Source: Peptostreptococcaceae bacterium VA2 (GTDB taxonomy: Bacteria; Bacillota; Clostridia; Peptostreptococcales; Peptostreptococcaceae). From it: 64,000 nt of DNA. The position numbers and the translations under genes are program-made. The notes under the pieces are model-generated. The model was not told where the DNA came from, did not search any database, and was given only the letters and a program-made list of their open reading frames with translations. Below are positions 1-7,549 of this stretch, piece after piece; positions within the stretch are counted from its first letter, which is position 1, and the number at the start of each line of letters is the position of its first letter. The stretch is from assembly GCA_000686145.1 (NCBI GenBank), contig JMMB01000007.1:1736001-1800000 (forward strand), given 5' to 3'.

Positions 1-359
1 ATATAACCCCAAGCTTGAGTTGTAATTTTTGAATACTCCATCCAATTGTTGAAGCTACCAGTATAAGTGTTGTTTGGTTTACTGACAACTAAGCCATATA
101 TAAGAGGTTTAAATTGCTCTTTTATAGTGTTATACTCATCTCTTGTAGTCCCTTTATCACTTCTAGTTTTCTCGTGAGCAACTTCATAAATCTCATCAAT
201 AACAAATTTATTGCCTTCTTTATGATTTCTAACATATCTATCAAGCTCCTTTAGTTGGGATTTTTTACTATTACCTGCTTTCTCTTTAACCTCTAATACC
301 GAACATAACTCCTTATAATTCTTTAATACTTGTCCTTGTGTTAAGTTTTCAATTTTCAT
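1..359 (-). CDS. Partial hypothetical protein (mobile-element type)
   Basis: An open frame runs leftward from ATG at 359 off the window edge, giving at least 119 residues with no stop. A good ribosome site (AAAGGTAGG) lies upstream. The N-terminus begins MKIENLTQGQ and is rich in Lys and Glu, with the segment YVRNHKEGNKFVIDEIYEVA. This pattern is reminiscent of small unknown proteins found in Firmicute phages and plasmids, but I do not recognise a function. It sits downstream of the XRE regulator on the same strand, with a 28-bp perfect inverted repeat between them. Confidence 0.6.
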   Translation of the reverse strand, partial: MKIENLTQGQVLKNYKELCSVLEVKEKAGNSKKSQLKELDRYVRNHKEGNKFVIDEIYEVAHEKTRSDKGTTRDEYNTIKEQFKPLIYGLVVSKPNNTYTGSFNNWMEYSKITTQAWGY

Positions 360-399
360 TTAATTTACCTACCTTTTCTTATTTTTATTTTTCATTTAT

Positions 400-476
400 A
401 AAAGTTGAACATTAATTTTTTGGTATAATACTCTTTTTTTTTTTATACTATACCAAAAAATTAATGTTCAACTTTT
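400..476. repeat. Perfect 28-bp inverted repeat with A/T loop
   Basis: Arms 400-427 and 449-476 are exact reverse complements, with a 21-nt T-rich loop. Each arm contains GTTGAAC and TTGGTATA. It lies between the XRE gene (501-704, minus) and the partial gene at 1-359. Read on the + strand a TTTTT follows, so it could terminate transcription coming from the left. On the minus strand no U-tract follows, so an operator or RNA-structural role is equally possible. Confidence 0.8.
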
Positions 477-500
477 TAGTTCTTTATTAAATCTCTACTA

Positions 501-704
501 CTAGGCTTGGACTTGTTCTAAGTAAATTAATATCTCTTCATTATTCATTCCATAGGCTTTAGCTACTGTAAGTATCTCACAAGCTCTTAAAAGCCTTCTT
601 CCTGATTCATACTGATAAATAGTTTGGGTGTTTAATCCAAGCTTATCAGCCATTTGTACTCTAGACATACTCTGTCTAAGTCTTGCTTGTTGTAATATGT
701 TCAT
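501..704 (-). CDS. XRE-family DNA-binding regulator
   Basis: A 67-residue Cro/CI-type helix-turn-helix protein. The segment RVQMADKLGLNTQTIYQYES (about 16-35) is the classic HTH_3 pattern, and almost nothing else is present. The ATG at 704 has an AGGAGG site just upstream. It probably controls expression of the neighbouring element genes; the large inverted repeat just downstream of it is a candidate binding site, which is inference. A small size and lack of a C-terminal sensing domain fit a phage or plasmid regulator. Confidence 0.85.
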   Translation of the reverse strand: MNILQQARLRQSMSRVQMADKLGLNTQTIYQYESGRRLLRACEILTVAKAYGMNNEEILIYLEQVQA

Positions 705-719
705 TTGTAAAATCCTCCT

Positions 720-1480
720 TTTATTTATCTCTTTTTGATATGTATAAAGTTAAAAAATATTGTAGGGGTTATTAAGATTAATATTAATTCTTTTTTAACC
801 CCTACACTTATAAGTACATTTTTAAATCTTCATTTTTATCATTTTCGAATAAAAACTTACAAACTTTTTTTTATTTTTTAAAAATTCCTATCTAATATTA
901 TCTACGACACGAAAACACCATTTTTATCATTTTCAAATTTGTAATCGTTATGTTAATACCATTTTTATAGATGTAAAAATTTTATTTAGTTTAAGACTAA
1001 CTTTTTTAAAATTCATCTACACTTATAAGTACAATCCAAAATGGTAGTTTTTGACTAACATTGACAAAAGTTTATAACTTTTTTCAAGTCTTTTAATCCT
1101 TACATATTAATACACCGAAACTAAATCTTCATTTTTATCATTTTCAAATAAAAACTTACAAACTTTTTTTTATTTTTTTAAAATATCTCTATACTTAAAT
1201 CTTGTACACGAGATGGTACTTTTGACCTCTGAAATTAAAATAATTTAGCCTTACACTTACTACACCGTTTTCGAGTAGTAGTTTTTGTCATTTAAAGTTA
1301 AAACATCTCTATATCTTTCTACACCGTTTTCAAACCACCATTTTCATATCATCAAGTTTTATAAAACCTTATAATAACACCCTTCTTCTAGTATTTAATT
1401 TTTTTTGAAGTAGATGAAGTATAGGAAGTAGAACAGAAAGCCTAAATTAGATGGTTTTCCTAATTCACAAGACAAAATAA
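720..1480. repeat. Gene-free AT-rich region with dispersed direct repeats
   Basis: No convincing gene on either strand. A 61-bp segment at 824-884 recurs at 1123-1183 with one substitution and one indel. The 20-mer CATTTTTATCATTTTCAAAT occurs at 919-938 and 1130-1149, and at 831-850 with one change. CTACACTTATAAGTACA occurs at 802-818 and 1017-1033. CTACACCGTTTTC occurs at 1260-1272 and 1319-1331. Such spaced repeats could be iterons of a replication or partition site, or multiple regulator sites for the XRE gene; neither is proven. Confidence 0.7.
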
Positions 1481-1558
1481 GGAAAAATTTGGTATAATAC
1501 CTACTGAGGATGAGAGATTATATATAAAATTATAAGTAAATAGGGGGGAATGAGTTTT

Positions 1559-2326
1559 ATGAATAGGAAAAAAGTAGCAATAGGGGCAATGGCAATATTG
1601 TCTTTATCATTAGTAGGATGTAGCAAAGAAAAGCTAGATGTTAACTTTGATAGTTATTACATTGAATCAGAGACTAAGGATAGAATTAAAGAATGTATAG
1701 AAGTTAATGTTAATGCAAATGAAATTAGCAACAACACTTTAAACCAAATCTTAGATGGAATAGGCAATAAGAATATGGATACCGAGGTAGTAGTTAACAA
1801 TATCCAAGGAGTACAGATAGCTAAGGTTACTGAGAAAGATAACAAGACTACAATGGATGTTGATGAAAAGTATAAATCAGGTAAGAAATATGATGTTGAG
1901 TTTAAAAGCCTAGATAAGATGAAAGAGAGTGTAAACACTTCTAGAGGATACATTACTCAAGCACTTCTAGAATGTATCAACGATGAAATGAATAAGTACA
2001 AGAGACCAAATAGTACAATAAGAGAGACAAGAGATATAGATAATGATTATCTCAAAGGATTAGCTGAAGCTTTTGGTGGAACTGAGGATTTAGACTTAAG
2101 TGAGCTAACTACTAAGAGCAAAGACTTTATGGATGACGAGCATGTAAAGGAAGCTATGGAGTTATTACTTTTAACTCAAAAAAACCATAAAGATATGATT
2201 AAGTATGGAAAAGCATACAAAGAGAATAAACTTGATAGAGACTTAGAAAGCTTTAAAGGTGCTCTGTTAGAGTTTAGAGGTCACATAGCAACATATCAAA
2301 TGCAAGTCAGTTCTTTAGATGAGTAA
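1559..2326 (+). CDS. Putative lipoprotein
   Basis: A 255-residue protein with a Lys/Arg start (MNRKK), a hydrophobic segment and the lipobox LVGC, so it is predicted to be exported and lipid-anchored at Cys 21. The rest is hydrophilic, Lys/Glu/Asp-rich and probably helical. The start at 1559 is preferred over 1550 because GGGGGG at 1543-1548 is correctly spaced only for 1559. A TATAAT at 1492 may be its -10 box. No family was recognised. Surface lipoproteins of this kind on mobile elements are sometimes exclusion or adhesion proteins, but that is speculation here. Confidence 0.75.
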   Translation: MNRKKVAIGAMAILSLSLVGCSKEKLDVNFDSYYIESETKDRIKECIEVNVNANEISNNTLNQILDGIGNKNMDTEVVVNNIQGVQIAKVTEKDNKTTMDVDEKYKSGKKYDVEFKSLDKMKESVNTSRGYITQALLECINDEMNKYKRPNSTIRETRDIDNDYLKGLAEAFGGTEDLDLSELTTKSKDFMDDEHVKEAMELLLLTQKNHKDMIKYGKAYKENKLDRDLESFKGALLEFRGHIATYQMQVSSLDE

Positions 2327-2620
2327 TACTTATTTATAGACTTGATAATATAAATAATATAGGTGAACTAAAATTTTGGATTTCTTATATACAGTTTTCC
2401 AAAAAAAAGGTTCACTATAAATGATTCATCAAGTTTTATATATTGTATCTATTTTGAAATATTTATGAAAATGAAAAGCTGAAGGCGATAGTATCACACT
2501 CAGGTCAAAATAGAACAAAGTTCTAAACTGGAACTTTGATTTTTCAACATTAGTCATACCAACGGTTTCAGAACTTGAAAAAGTAGAAAATCAGGAAAAT
2601 ACAACTAAGAGCGTGGTAGC

Positions 2621-2740
2621 ATGAGTATACTTATGACAGGATTTATGTCTTTTATGGGAGCATTAACAGGTGGGTTTATTATATCACTTGTAGCAATAAA
2701 AATTATGAATGAAAGATATGTTAAGAAAGGAGATGAGTAA
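2621..2740 (+). CDS. Small single-span membrane protein
   Basis: A 39-residue frame beginning MSILMTGFMSFMGA and containing one hydrophobic span (about residues 5-28) with a charged tail MNERYVKKGDE. The stop is one base before the next ATG at 2742, and the ribosome site of that gene lies within this frame, which suggests translational coupling. Its own ribosome site is weak. The stretch before it (about 2510-2623, + frame) also reads as the end of a longer frame (LVIPTVSELEKVENQE) and looks like leftover coding sequence. Confidence 0.45.
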   Translation: MSILMTGFMSFMGALTGGFIISLVAIKIMNERYVKKGDE

Positions 2741-2741
2741 A

Positions 2742-3188
2742 ATGGCAAATAAAATAATAGATATGCAAGATTTTCAAGAAGAGGTTGATGTAAAATATGG
2801 TGAAGGTGAGTGGACTGTATTAGAGTTTACAGACAAGAGAAGTCCTGTAGCTCTTGAGCATAAGTGTGGTGCAATTAAAAGGTATAGTAGGGCTACGACT
2901 TTTACAAATGGTCGTACAGTCCATTGTAGCAAGTGTGATAGCGTTAAAAAAGGTAGACCTAGCATAACTTTTGAAGAGTTGGATGCTAGAATAAAAGGAG
3001 CTACACATAACACATATGAATTAGTGAGTCTAGAAGACTCTTCAGAGTTTGTTGTTAGACACACTAGTTGTAATAGAAAACCTTTTAAGACTTCAGTAAC
3101 AAGATTCTTTAGTAGGAATCAACGTTGCCAATGTAGTAAAAGGGGAGTTGTTGGAAGGAAGCCTGATGGCTATGTGGACTGTGTGTAA
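2742..3188 (+). CDS. Hypothetical protein with two Cys/His modules
   Basis: A 148-residue protein. The start at 2742 is chosen over 2709 because AAAGGAGATG at 2727-2736 is correctly placed for it. Two similar modules are visible: one near residues 33-62 (HKCG ... HCSKC) and one near 106-134 (HTSC ... RCQC), each with paired Cys and a His. This resembles duplicated treble-clef or zinc-ribbon folds seen in small phage-encoded DNA-binding or homing-associated proteins. The family is not recognised, so zinc binding is inference. Confidence 0.65.
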   Translation: MANKIIDMQDFQEEVDVKYGEGEWTVLEFTDKRSPVALEHKCGAIKRYSRATTFTNGRTVHCSKCDSVKKGRPSITFEELDARIKGATHNTYELVSLEDSSEFVVRHTSCNRKPFKTSVTRFFSRNQRCQCSKRGVVGRKPDGYVDCV

Positions 3189-3411
3189 GTCAGCACAAAC
3201 CAAGCTAAAGGGAAAGGGGTACACCAAAGGACTTGTTACTTGTAATGCTTAGGGCTACCTATGAAAAATGAAAACCATTAGAGACATGAGCAAAGCGAAT
3301 GTAAAGCGAATTAACGCAGTTAATTCAAGACTAATACTAGTGTCATAGTAAAGCTAATTAGACATAAGATTAGATACTTATTGATATATAAAGGATTTAT
3401 CTCTTAATTAA

Positions 3412-3669
3412 GCTGTTGCAAAAAGAGCTGGAGTTTCAACAGTAACAATTTATAAATATCCTGAAATAGCTGATAAAATTAAAGGTGTTCGTGATGGTGA
3501 AACTTTAAAGCGTGTAAAAAAAAGAAATAATGTTACAATTAGTCAGTTGGAAGCTATAAATCAAGGGTTAGAATTAAAAATAGAAGAATTAAAAAAAGAA
3601 AATAAAGAGTTAAAAAATAGGATAGAAATTCAGAATGGAGAAATATTTAAACTAAAAAATAAAATGTAA
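3412..3669 (+). pseudogene. Remnant of Tn554 TnpC-like (DUF6262-type) gene
   Basis: A frame of 85 codons with no start codon; a stop lies immediately upstream at 3409. It encodes the C-terminal part of a protein with a helix-turn-helix (VAKRAGVSTVTIYKYPEIAD) followed by a Glu/Lys-rich coiled coil (LKIEELKKENKELKNRIE). This order, HTH with a short Tyr-containing recognition helix and then a coiled coil, is what TnpC of Tn554-type transposons shows. TnpA and TnpB are absent, so this is probably the scar of a lost or truncated element whose cargo may include the next gene. Confidence 0.6.
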
Positions 3670-3719
3670 AATTATGTTAAAATATATAGTAATATAGTAT
3701 GTTTGATGGAGGAATTTTT

Positions 3720-4790
3720 ATGGAATTAAATCAAGAATTAATAAACAGGGATTATAGTAAGTTACCAAAACAGTATTGGGCAAATCAAAATTTATGTTGG
3801 TATCTTCACGATGTAATTATGTCTATATTTTTAGAGGTAGTAGATGAAGATTTAATAAATACTAAAATAGATTTAACTAATGAAGAAAATACAGATATAT
3901 TGGATGATTGTGAAGATGTATATGCATGGTTAAAGAACTCAGGAAGAGATAATGAGTTTACTACAATATTTTGTAAAGATTTATCTATGAGGTTAATAGG
4001 AGATTTTTTAAATTATATTCATGAAGTACTATCAAATTTAGAAAGAGGAAAAATAACTATAGCTTGTGATTTACTAAGAAAGCCATTTAAAGATAATTTA
4101 TTATATATTGAGTGGATATTATTTAATGATAGCGAATTGAGTAACCTAGTTTATAATGAAGAGATAGACAAATATGCTATGGGAAGAAGTGGTTTAAGTA
4201 AAAACTATGTCGAGCAAATAGTAAAATATAATGTATCTCAAAATAGATTTATAAATGCATTCAGGAGCGAAGAATTTGAGCAAGAAATTTATGATATCAG
4301 ATATAATTATGATAGTCCAAATAGCCTAGAGTTAGTTTGGAATAAAGCTACTCACCTAGTTACAACAGGAAGACAAATAAAATCTAGAAGTTTTAATTTT
4401 ATATATCATGATATGAATGATTACGATGAATACTGGAGTTACTTATACGGTAAACTGCCAACATTACTTTTACATACTCTAGGGGTTGTTGAAAATATAT
4501 TTGACAAGTATTTCAGAAGTATAAGTGAAACTAGTAAAAAGTATAACTTTTCACTAATAATGGGAAAGTTCTTTGGAGTTGAAGAAAGTACACGAGATTT
4601 TGCTGATATAATATCAAGTTTCAAAGATGGTAATTTAAATCTAATTTGTGAAAATTGTAAAGAAGTCGTTAAACTCAATAAACCTGAAAAATATATGTTT
4701 TATAACTATTGGGATGTTATCTGTCCTAAATGTAAACAAGAAATTAATACATGTAGGTATTTTTTCTTAGAAAAATATATTTCAAATTAG
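3720..4790 (+). CDS. Unknown protein with C-terminal zinc ribbon
   Basis: A 356-residue cytoplasmic protein. The start at 3720 is preferred to 3699 because GGAGGA lies about 7 bases before it. Most of the chain is helical and acidic with many aromatic residues (YWANQNLCWYLHD near the N-terminus). The last 45 residues contain CENC and CPKC about 30 residues apart, a likely zinc ribbon. It stands alone just after the transposon remnant, which fits a cargo gene. I do not recognise the family; nucleic-acid binding through the ribbon is only a guess. Confidence 0.7.
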   Translation: MELNQELINRDYSKLPKQYWANQNLCWYLHDVIMSIFLEVVDEDLINTKIDLTNEENTDILDDCEDVYAWLKNSGRDNEFTTIFCKDLSMRLIGDFLNYIHEVLSNLERGKITIACDLLRKPFKDNLLYIEWILFNDSELSNLVYNEEIDKYAMGRSGLSKNYVEQIVKYNVSQNRFINAFRSEEFEQEIYDIRYNYDSPNSLELVWNKATHLVTTGRQIKSRSFNFIYHDMNDYDEYWSYLYGKLPTLLLHTLGVVENIFDKYFRSISETSKKYNFSLIMGKFFGVEESTRDFADIISSFKDGNLNLICENCKEVVKLNKPEKYMFYNYWDVICPKCKQEINTCRYFFLEKYISN

Positions 4791-4838
4791 AGATTAAATA
4801 TCTTAGTTTATCAAAATTAATATATTAATTAAGATATA

Positions 4839-4892
4839 TATATATTTAATCAAGTAGTATAAATATAAAAATAGCACTTGATTAAATATATA
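4839..4892. terminator. 17-bp hairpin after the zinc-ribbon gene
   Basis: Arms 4839-4855 and 4876-4892 are exact reverse complements with a 20-nt A/T loop. It lies about 50 bases past the stop at 4790. There is no clear T-run after it, so its strength as a terminator is uncertain. The following 4893-5080 shows no gene. Confidence 0.5.
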
Positions 4893-5080
4893 AATAGAGA
4901 TATAAATGCAAGTAAGAATATTCTAAAAGAAGGATTAAGATTAGTGAGCTTGGAACAAGCTTGTTAGCCTATGAATACATAGTACAAATACATTAGTGTT
5001 AGTTTACAGAAGCTTAGAATGGCACTGAGAGCTTCACTATTTTGATAAGTCAAAAGGAAAATAGATTAGTAGTATTTCTT

Positions 5081-5516
5081 TTATGCTACATTAGACAACA
5101 GATATATACTACTAGCATTTCTAATAGATACATATGAATACCTTAGTAATTTCAACGTTTTTTCACTATCGTTCTCACCGATAGTTGATTTTAAATCTAT
5201 GTAATCTCCCAAGCCTTATCACTATCCATAATCTTTATTAATTTTGCATATCCTCTTTCACTTAGAAGATATATATTATTGGCTTGAGTAACACTTGCTT
5301 TAGCATATCCCAGTGTTTCTACCAACGTGTCGTTCTGAACGACCCCTTTTAAATCTATGTAATATATTCCAATTTTAAATCTTTTTATGTTGCTAGATAT
5401 CCTAGCTCTAACATTTTTTGTTTCCATATTGTGTATCTCTGCTATCTGCTTATCTGTAAGACATATTTTACCTTCTCCAAACCCACTTGCTATAACTGCG
5501 ATATCTATTATGTGTG
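5081..5516 (-). pseudogene. Broken ORF6N-type phage antirepressor
   Basis: The minus strand reads ICLTDKQIAEIHNMETKNV ... YYIDLKGVVQNDTLVETLGYAKASVTQ ... YLLSERGYAKLIKIMDSDKAWEI, the pattern of clostridial prophage antirepressors with an ORF6N-like DNA-binding domain. The open part with an ATG is 5197-5427 (76 residues), but homologous reading extends back to 5516 without an ATG. After a stop and frame change at 5197 a second copy of the same block begins (DYIDLKSTIGEND ... IYLLSNVA, ending at 5081). So this is a truncated, partly duplicated gene, not an intact regulator. Confidence 0.6.
5165..5343. repeat. Two short palindromes of a covarying family
   Basis: ACTATCG (5165-5171) pairs with CGATAGT (5179-5185), and GTCGTTC (5329-5335) pairs with GAACGAC (5337-5343). 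Each is followed on the + strand by TTTTAAATCTATGTAAT, and an upstream CAACG precedes each one. Six relatives with different stems lie at 23278-23556. On the minus strand they fall between the antirepressor words YIDLK and TLV/TLK. Confidence 0.7.
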
Positions 5517-5529
5517 TAATTTATGTAAA

Positions 5530-5935
5530 TTATTTATGTTTATAATAGTTTACATAAATGGAAAATAGGTAAACCTATACGAGTATGTAAGTATACCAAT
5601 GATAGATATAGACCAATGAGGATTGGTGTATTTCTATATATACAAACCGAATAATTATTGTTATTTATTTTTGTTAATTATTTTTAATAGACTATATTTT
5701 TATATAGTCTATCTCCTAGAGTTCTCTATACATTGTTATTCTATTACCTTCTTTCACAAGCTAGATAGAGTATAGAGAGTTCTAAGAGGTAGATTACATA
5801 TCCTCCAATTCTTATTTTTAGTTTTACATATTTTTTTATAATGTTAGGAGTTGATTACTTTCAGCTCCTATCTCCTAACAATTCAATAACACAATTCAAT
5901 CTAATTACAATCTAATATAATCCAATAAACAATAT
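5530..5935. other. Structured non-coding stretch before the tRNA
   Basis: No gene seen on either strand. Several hairpins are present: ACCAAT/ATTGGT at 5612-5627; TAGACTATAT/ATATAGTCTA at 5688-5711 with a TTTT loop; an imperfect long pairing between about 5709-5732 and 5770-5794; and GTTAGGAG/CTCCTAAC at about 5843-5879. They may be terminators for the flanking early and late regions or a leader RNA. Confidence 0.5.
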
Positions 5936-6011
5936 GCTAGTGTGGCTCAATTGGCAGAGCAATTGCCTTGTAAGCAATAGGTTGTAGGTTCGATTCCTAT
6001 CACTAGCTCCA
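5936..6011 (+). tRNA. tRNA-Thr (anticodon TGT)
   Basis: A full 76-nt cloverleaf. The acceptor stem GCTAGTG pairs exactly with CACTAGC, the D arm is GCTC/GAGC, the anticodon stem ATTGC/GCAAT carries loop CTTGTAA with anticodon TGT (reads ACA), and the T arm is GTAGG TTCGATT CCTAT. CCA is encoded at 6009-6011. It lies 30 bases before the first late-operon gene. Either it is carried by the phage to help read its A-rich codons, or it marks an old attachment site. Confidence 0.95.
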
Positions 6012-6041
6012 ATTAAATAAATTAGAAGAGAAGGAAAGTAA

Positions 6042-6224
6042 ATGAACAGAGCAATAAAAGAACTAACTCTTCTAATTAAAGAAGAGATGCAGAAAGAAGA
6101 TATAACATTAAGAGAAGAAGATTTAGGTATTATTATATGTATTCTTTTAAGGGTTATAAGTGATGTAGAGGTATATGATATGATACTCTGCTTAGATACA
6201 GAAGACACAGAGAGTGAGGTATAA
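6042..6224 (+). CDS. Small hypothetical phage protein
   Basis: A 60-residue acidic protein starting at an ATG with GGAAAG upstream. The middle (LGIIICILLRVI) is hydrophobic, flanked by Glu/Lys-rich segments. It is the first gene after the tRNA and ends three bases before the next gene, so it is co-transcribed with the packaging genes. No family recognised. Confidence 0.6.
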   Translation: MNRAIKELTLLIKEEMQKEDITLREEDLGIIICILLRVISDVEVYDMILCLDTEDTESEV

Positions 6225-6227
6225 CTT

Positions 6228-6503
6228 ATGAGTAGTAATAACAAGACATGCTTCATACTGAATGAAGATGTGTATAGCTTCAGAGCTGTAGATGCAGATG
6301 TCTTTGCTAATGTATGTGAAGCATTAGACATTAGTATAGAAGAGCTTAGAGATGATTTAAATAGACAAGACTTAGTAGTTATTATTCATATGATGTACTA
6401 CTCTATAAGAGACAGAAAGAGCTTAGTGATAGAAGACTTATATAAGTTAGATGCAGAACATTTAGAATTGCTATTAGATTTATATATACAAGCTAATAAG
6501 TAG
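6228..6503 (+). CDS. Small acidic hypothetical phage protein
   Basis: A 91-residue protein, strongly acidic and helical, with the segment VCEALDISIEELRDDLNRQD. It lies between the 60-residue protein and the HNH nuclease, with almost no spacing. Its position just ahead of HNH and terminase genes fits a small regulator or packaging accessory, but there is no recognisable domain. Confidence 0.65.
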   Translation: MSSNNKTCFILNEDVYSFRAVDADVFANVCEALDISIEELRDDLNRQDLVVIIHMMYYSIRDRKSLVIEDLYKLDAEHLELLLDLYIQANK

Positions 6504-6512
6504 GTGATTATA

Positions 6513-6890
6513 ATGCCTAAGATACTATGTAAGCATTGTTTAAAAGTACACGAGAGAGAGTATGACTGTCATGCGAAGACTAATCATGAACGTAAGTATA
6601 AGATAGAATATAATAAACAATATGACAAATGCTATAACTCTAGAAAATGGAAAAGAGTAAGGACTGAAGTATTAAAAGATAATGATTACTGTTGTGAAGT
6701 ATGCAAGCAGTTAGGAATAGTAAATTATACAGATATACAAGTTCATCACATAACTAAGATAATTGATAACGATGAATTAATGTTTGATAAATCTAATTTG
6801 TTAGTTGTATGTAGAGAACATCATAGACAAATAGAAGGCATGAATTTAAATGAGGTTGTAAGCTATGTTGAAGAGTTGAAGAGTAAGTAA
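6513..6890 (+). CDS. HNH endonuclease next to terminase
   Basis: A 125-residue phage HNH nuclease. The start at ATG 6513 is preferred to the GTG at 6504 because AGGTGA lies at 6502-6507. An N-terminal CKHC and later CEVC give a likely structural zinc site. The HNH motif is visible as VHHI, followed by DKSNLLVVCREHHRQIEG. In HK97-like phages a nuclease of this kind sits beside the small terminase and assists DNA cleavage at cos during packaging. The position directly before the terminase supports that role. Confidence 0.9.
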   Translation: MPKILCKHCLKVHEREYDCHAKTNHERKYKIEYNKQYDKCYNSRKWKRVRTEVLKDNDYCCEVCKQLGIVNYTDIQVHHITKIIDNDELMFDKSNLLVVCREHHRQIEGMNLNEVVSYVEELKSK

Positions 6891-7017
6891 TGAGAGAAGG
6901 GGTATGGGCTTCTAACATTCGCTTCTAAGGGGGTTGAACAGACAAGGGGTGATTCGCTTACACAAAATTCCCACAGAGAGATTTTCAACCCCCATAACAA
7001 AGGTAGGTGAATAATAG
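6891..7017. other. Candidate cos / packaging region
   Basis: The 127 bases between the HNH and small terminase genes are clearly richer in G and C than the surroundings. They contain an exact 10-bp inverted repeat, GGGGGTTGAA (6929-6938) and TTCAACCCCC (6984-6993). A cos site next to HNH and terminase genes is usual in related phages. No cut site can be fixed from one sequence. Confidence 0.4.
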
Positions 7018-7503
7018 ATGGCTAAGAGCAAACCAGTTACGTTAGCAACTGGACATAGAACTAAAGAAGAAATACAACAAAGAAAAGAAAATGAAGAACG
7101 GCTAAAGTGCTCAACTGATAAAGTACATATTGCACCAAAGTGGCTATGTAAGGATGCAAAGAAAGAGTATAAGAAATTAATTGCAGAGTTAAAAGATTCT
7201 GAAATAATAACTAATATAGATATACCAGTTGTAGCCATAATTGCAGATGCTTATGTTAAGATGGCACAAGCAAACAATATACTTATAGAAGAAGGTATGT
7301 TTATAAAAAAAGTATCTGACAGAGGTTCAGAGAATATAGTTGAACATCCTGCTATGAAAGTATATAGACAATATAACACTATATACAAACAGTATTTAGT
7401 AGAGATAGGATTAAGTCCTTCATCAAGAGCTAAATTAAGTCTTATAAATACTAATGCTGAAGATGATAGAAATGACCCATTATTAGCTATATTAAACAAA
7501 TAA
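7018..7503 (+). CDS. Terminase small subunit, P27 family
   Basis: A 161-residue protein matching the P27-type small terminase: a basic start, then a helical region (APKWLCKDAKKEYKKLIAEL), a long central helix pair with AIIADAYVKMAQANNILIEEG, and a C-terminal segment ending SSRAKLSLINTN. It recognises the packaging site and hands DNA to the large subunit. It is separated by 46 bases from the large terminase gene and follows the HNH nuclease, the standard order for cos-type siphophages. Confidence 0.9.
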   Translation: MAKSKPVTLATGHRTKEEIQQRKENEERLKCSTDKVHIAPKWLCKDAKKEYKKLIAELKDSEIITNIDIPVVAIIADAYVKMAQANNILIEEGMFIKKVSDRGSENIVEHPAMKVYRQYNTIYKQYLVEIGLSPSSRAKLSLINTNAEDDRNDPLLAILNK

Positions 7504-7549
7504 AATACCTAGTAGGAATAAGTACTAAATAAAAATAGGAGGTAATTAT

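Noticed and set aside
3190-3400. Group I intron or IStron end after the Cys-rich protein
   Set aside because: The stretch has an intron-like look (AAAGGGAAAGGGG, repeated AAAGCGAAT), but no conserved core pairings could be established and no IS605-type transposase is present.
5912-6331. A 139-residue minus-strand frame containing DRNRTYNLLLTRQLL
   Set aside because: It is the antisense reading of the tRNA-Thr and the two small genes; this kind of peptide is a known artefact of tRNA sequences.
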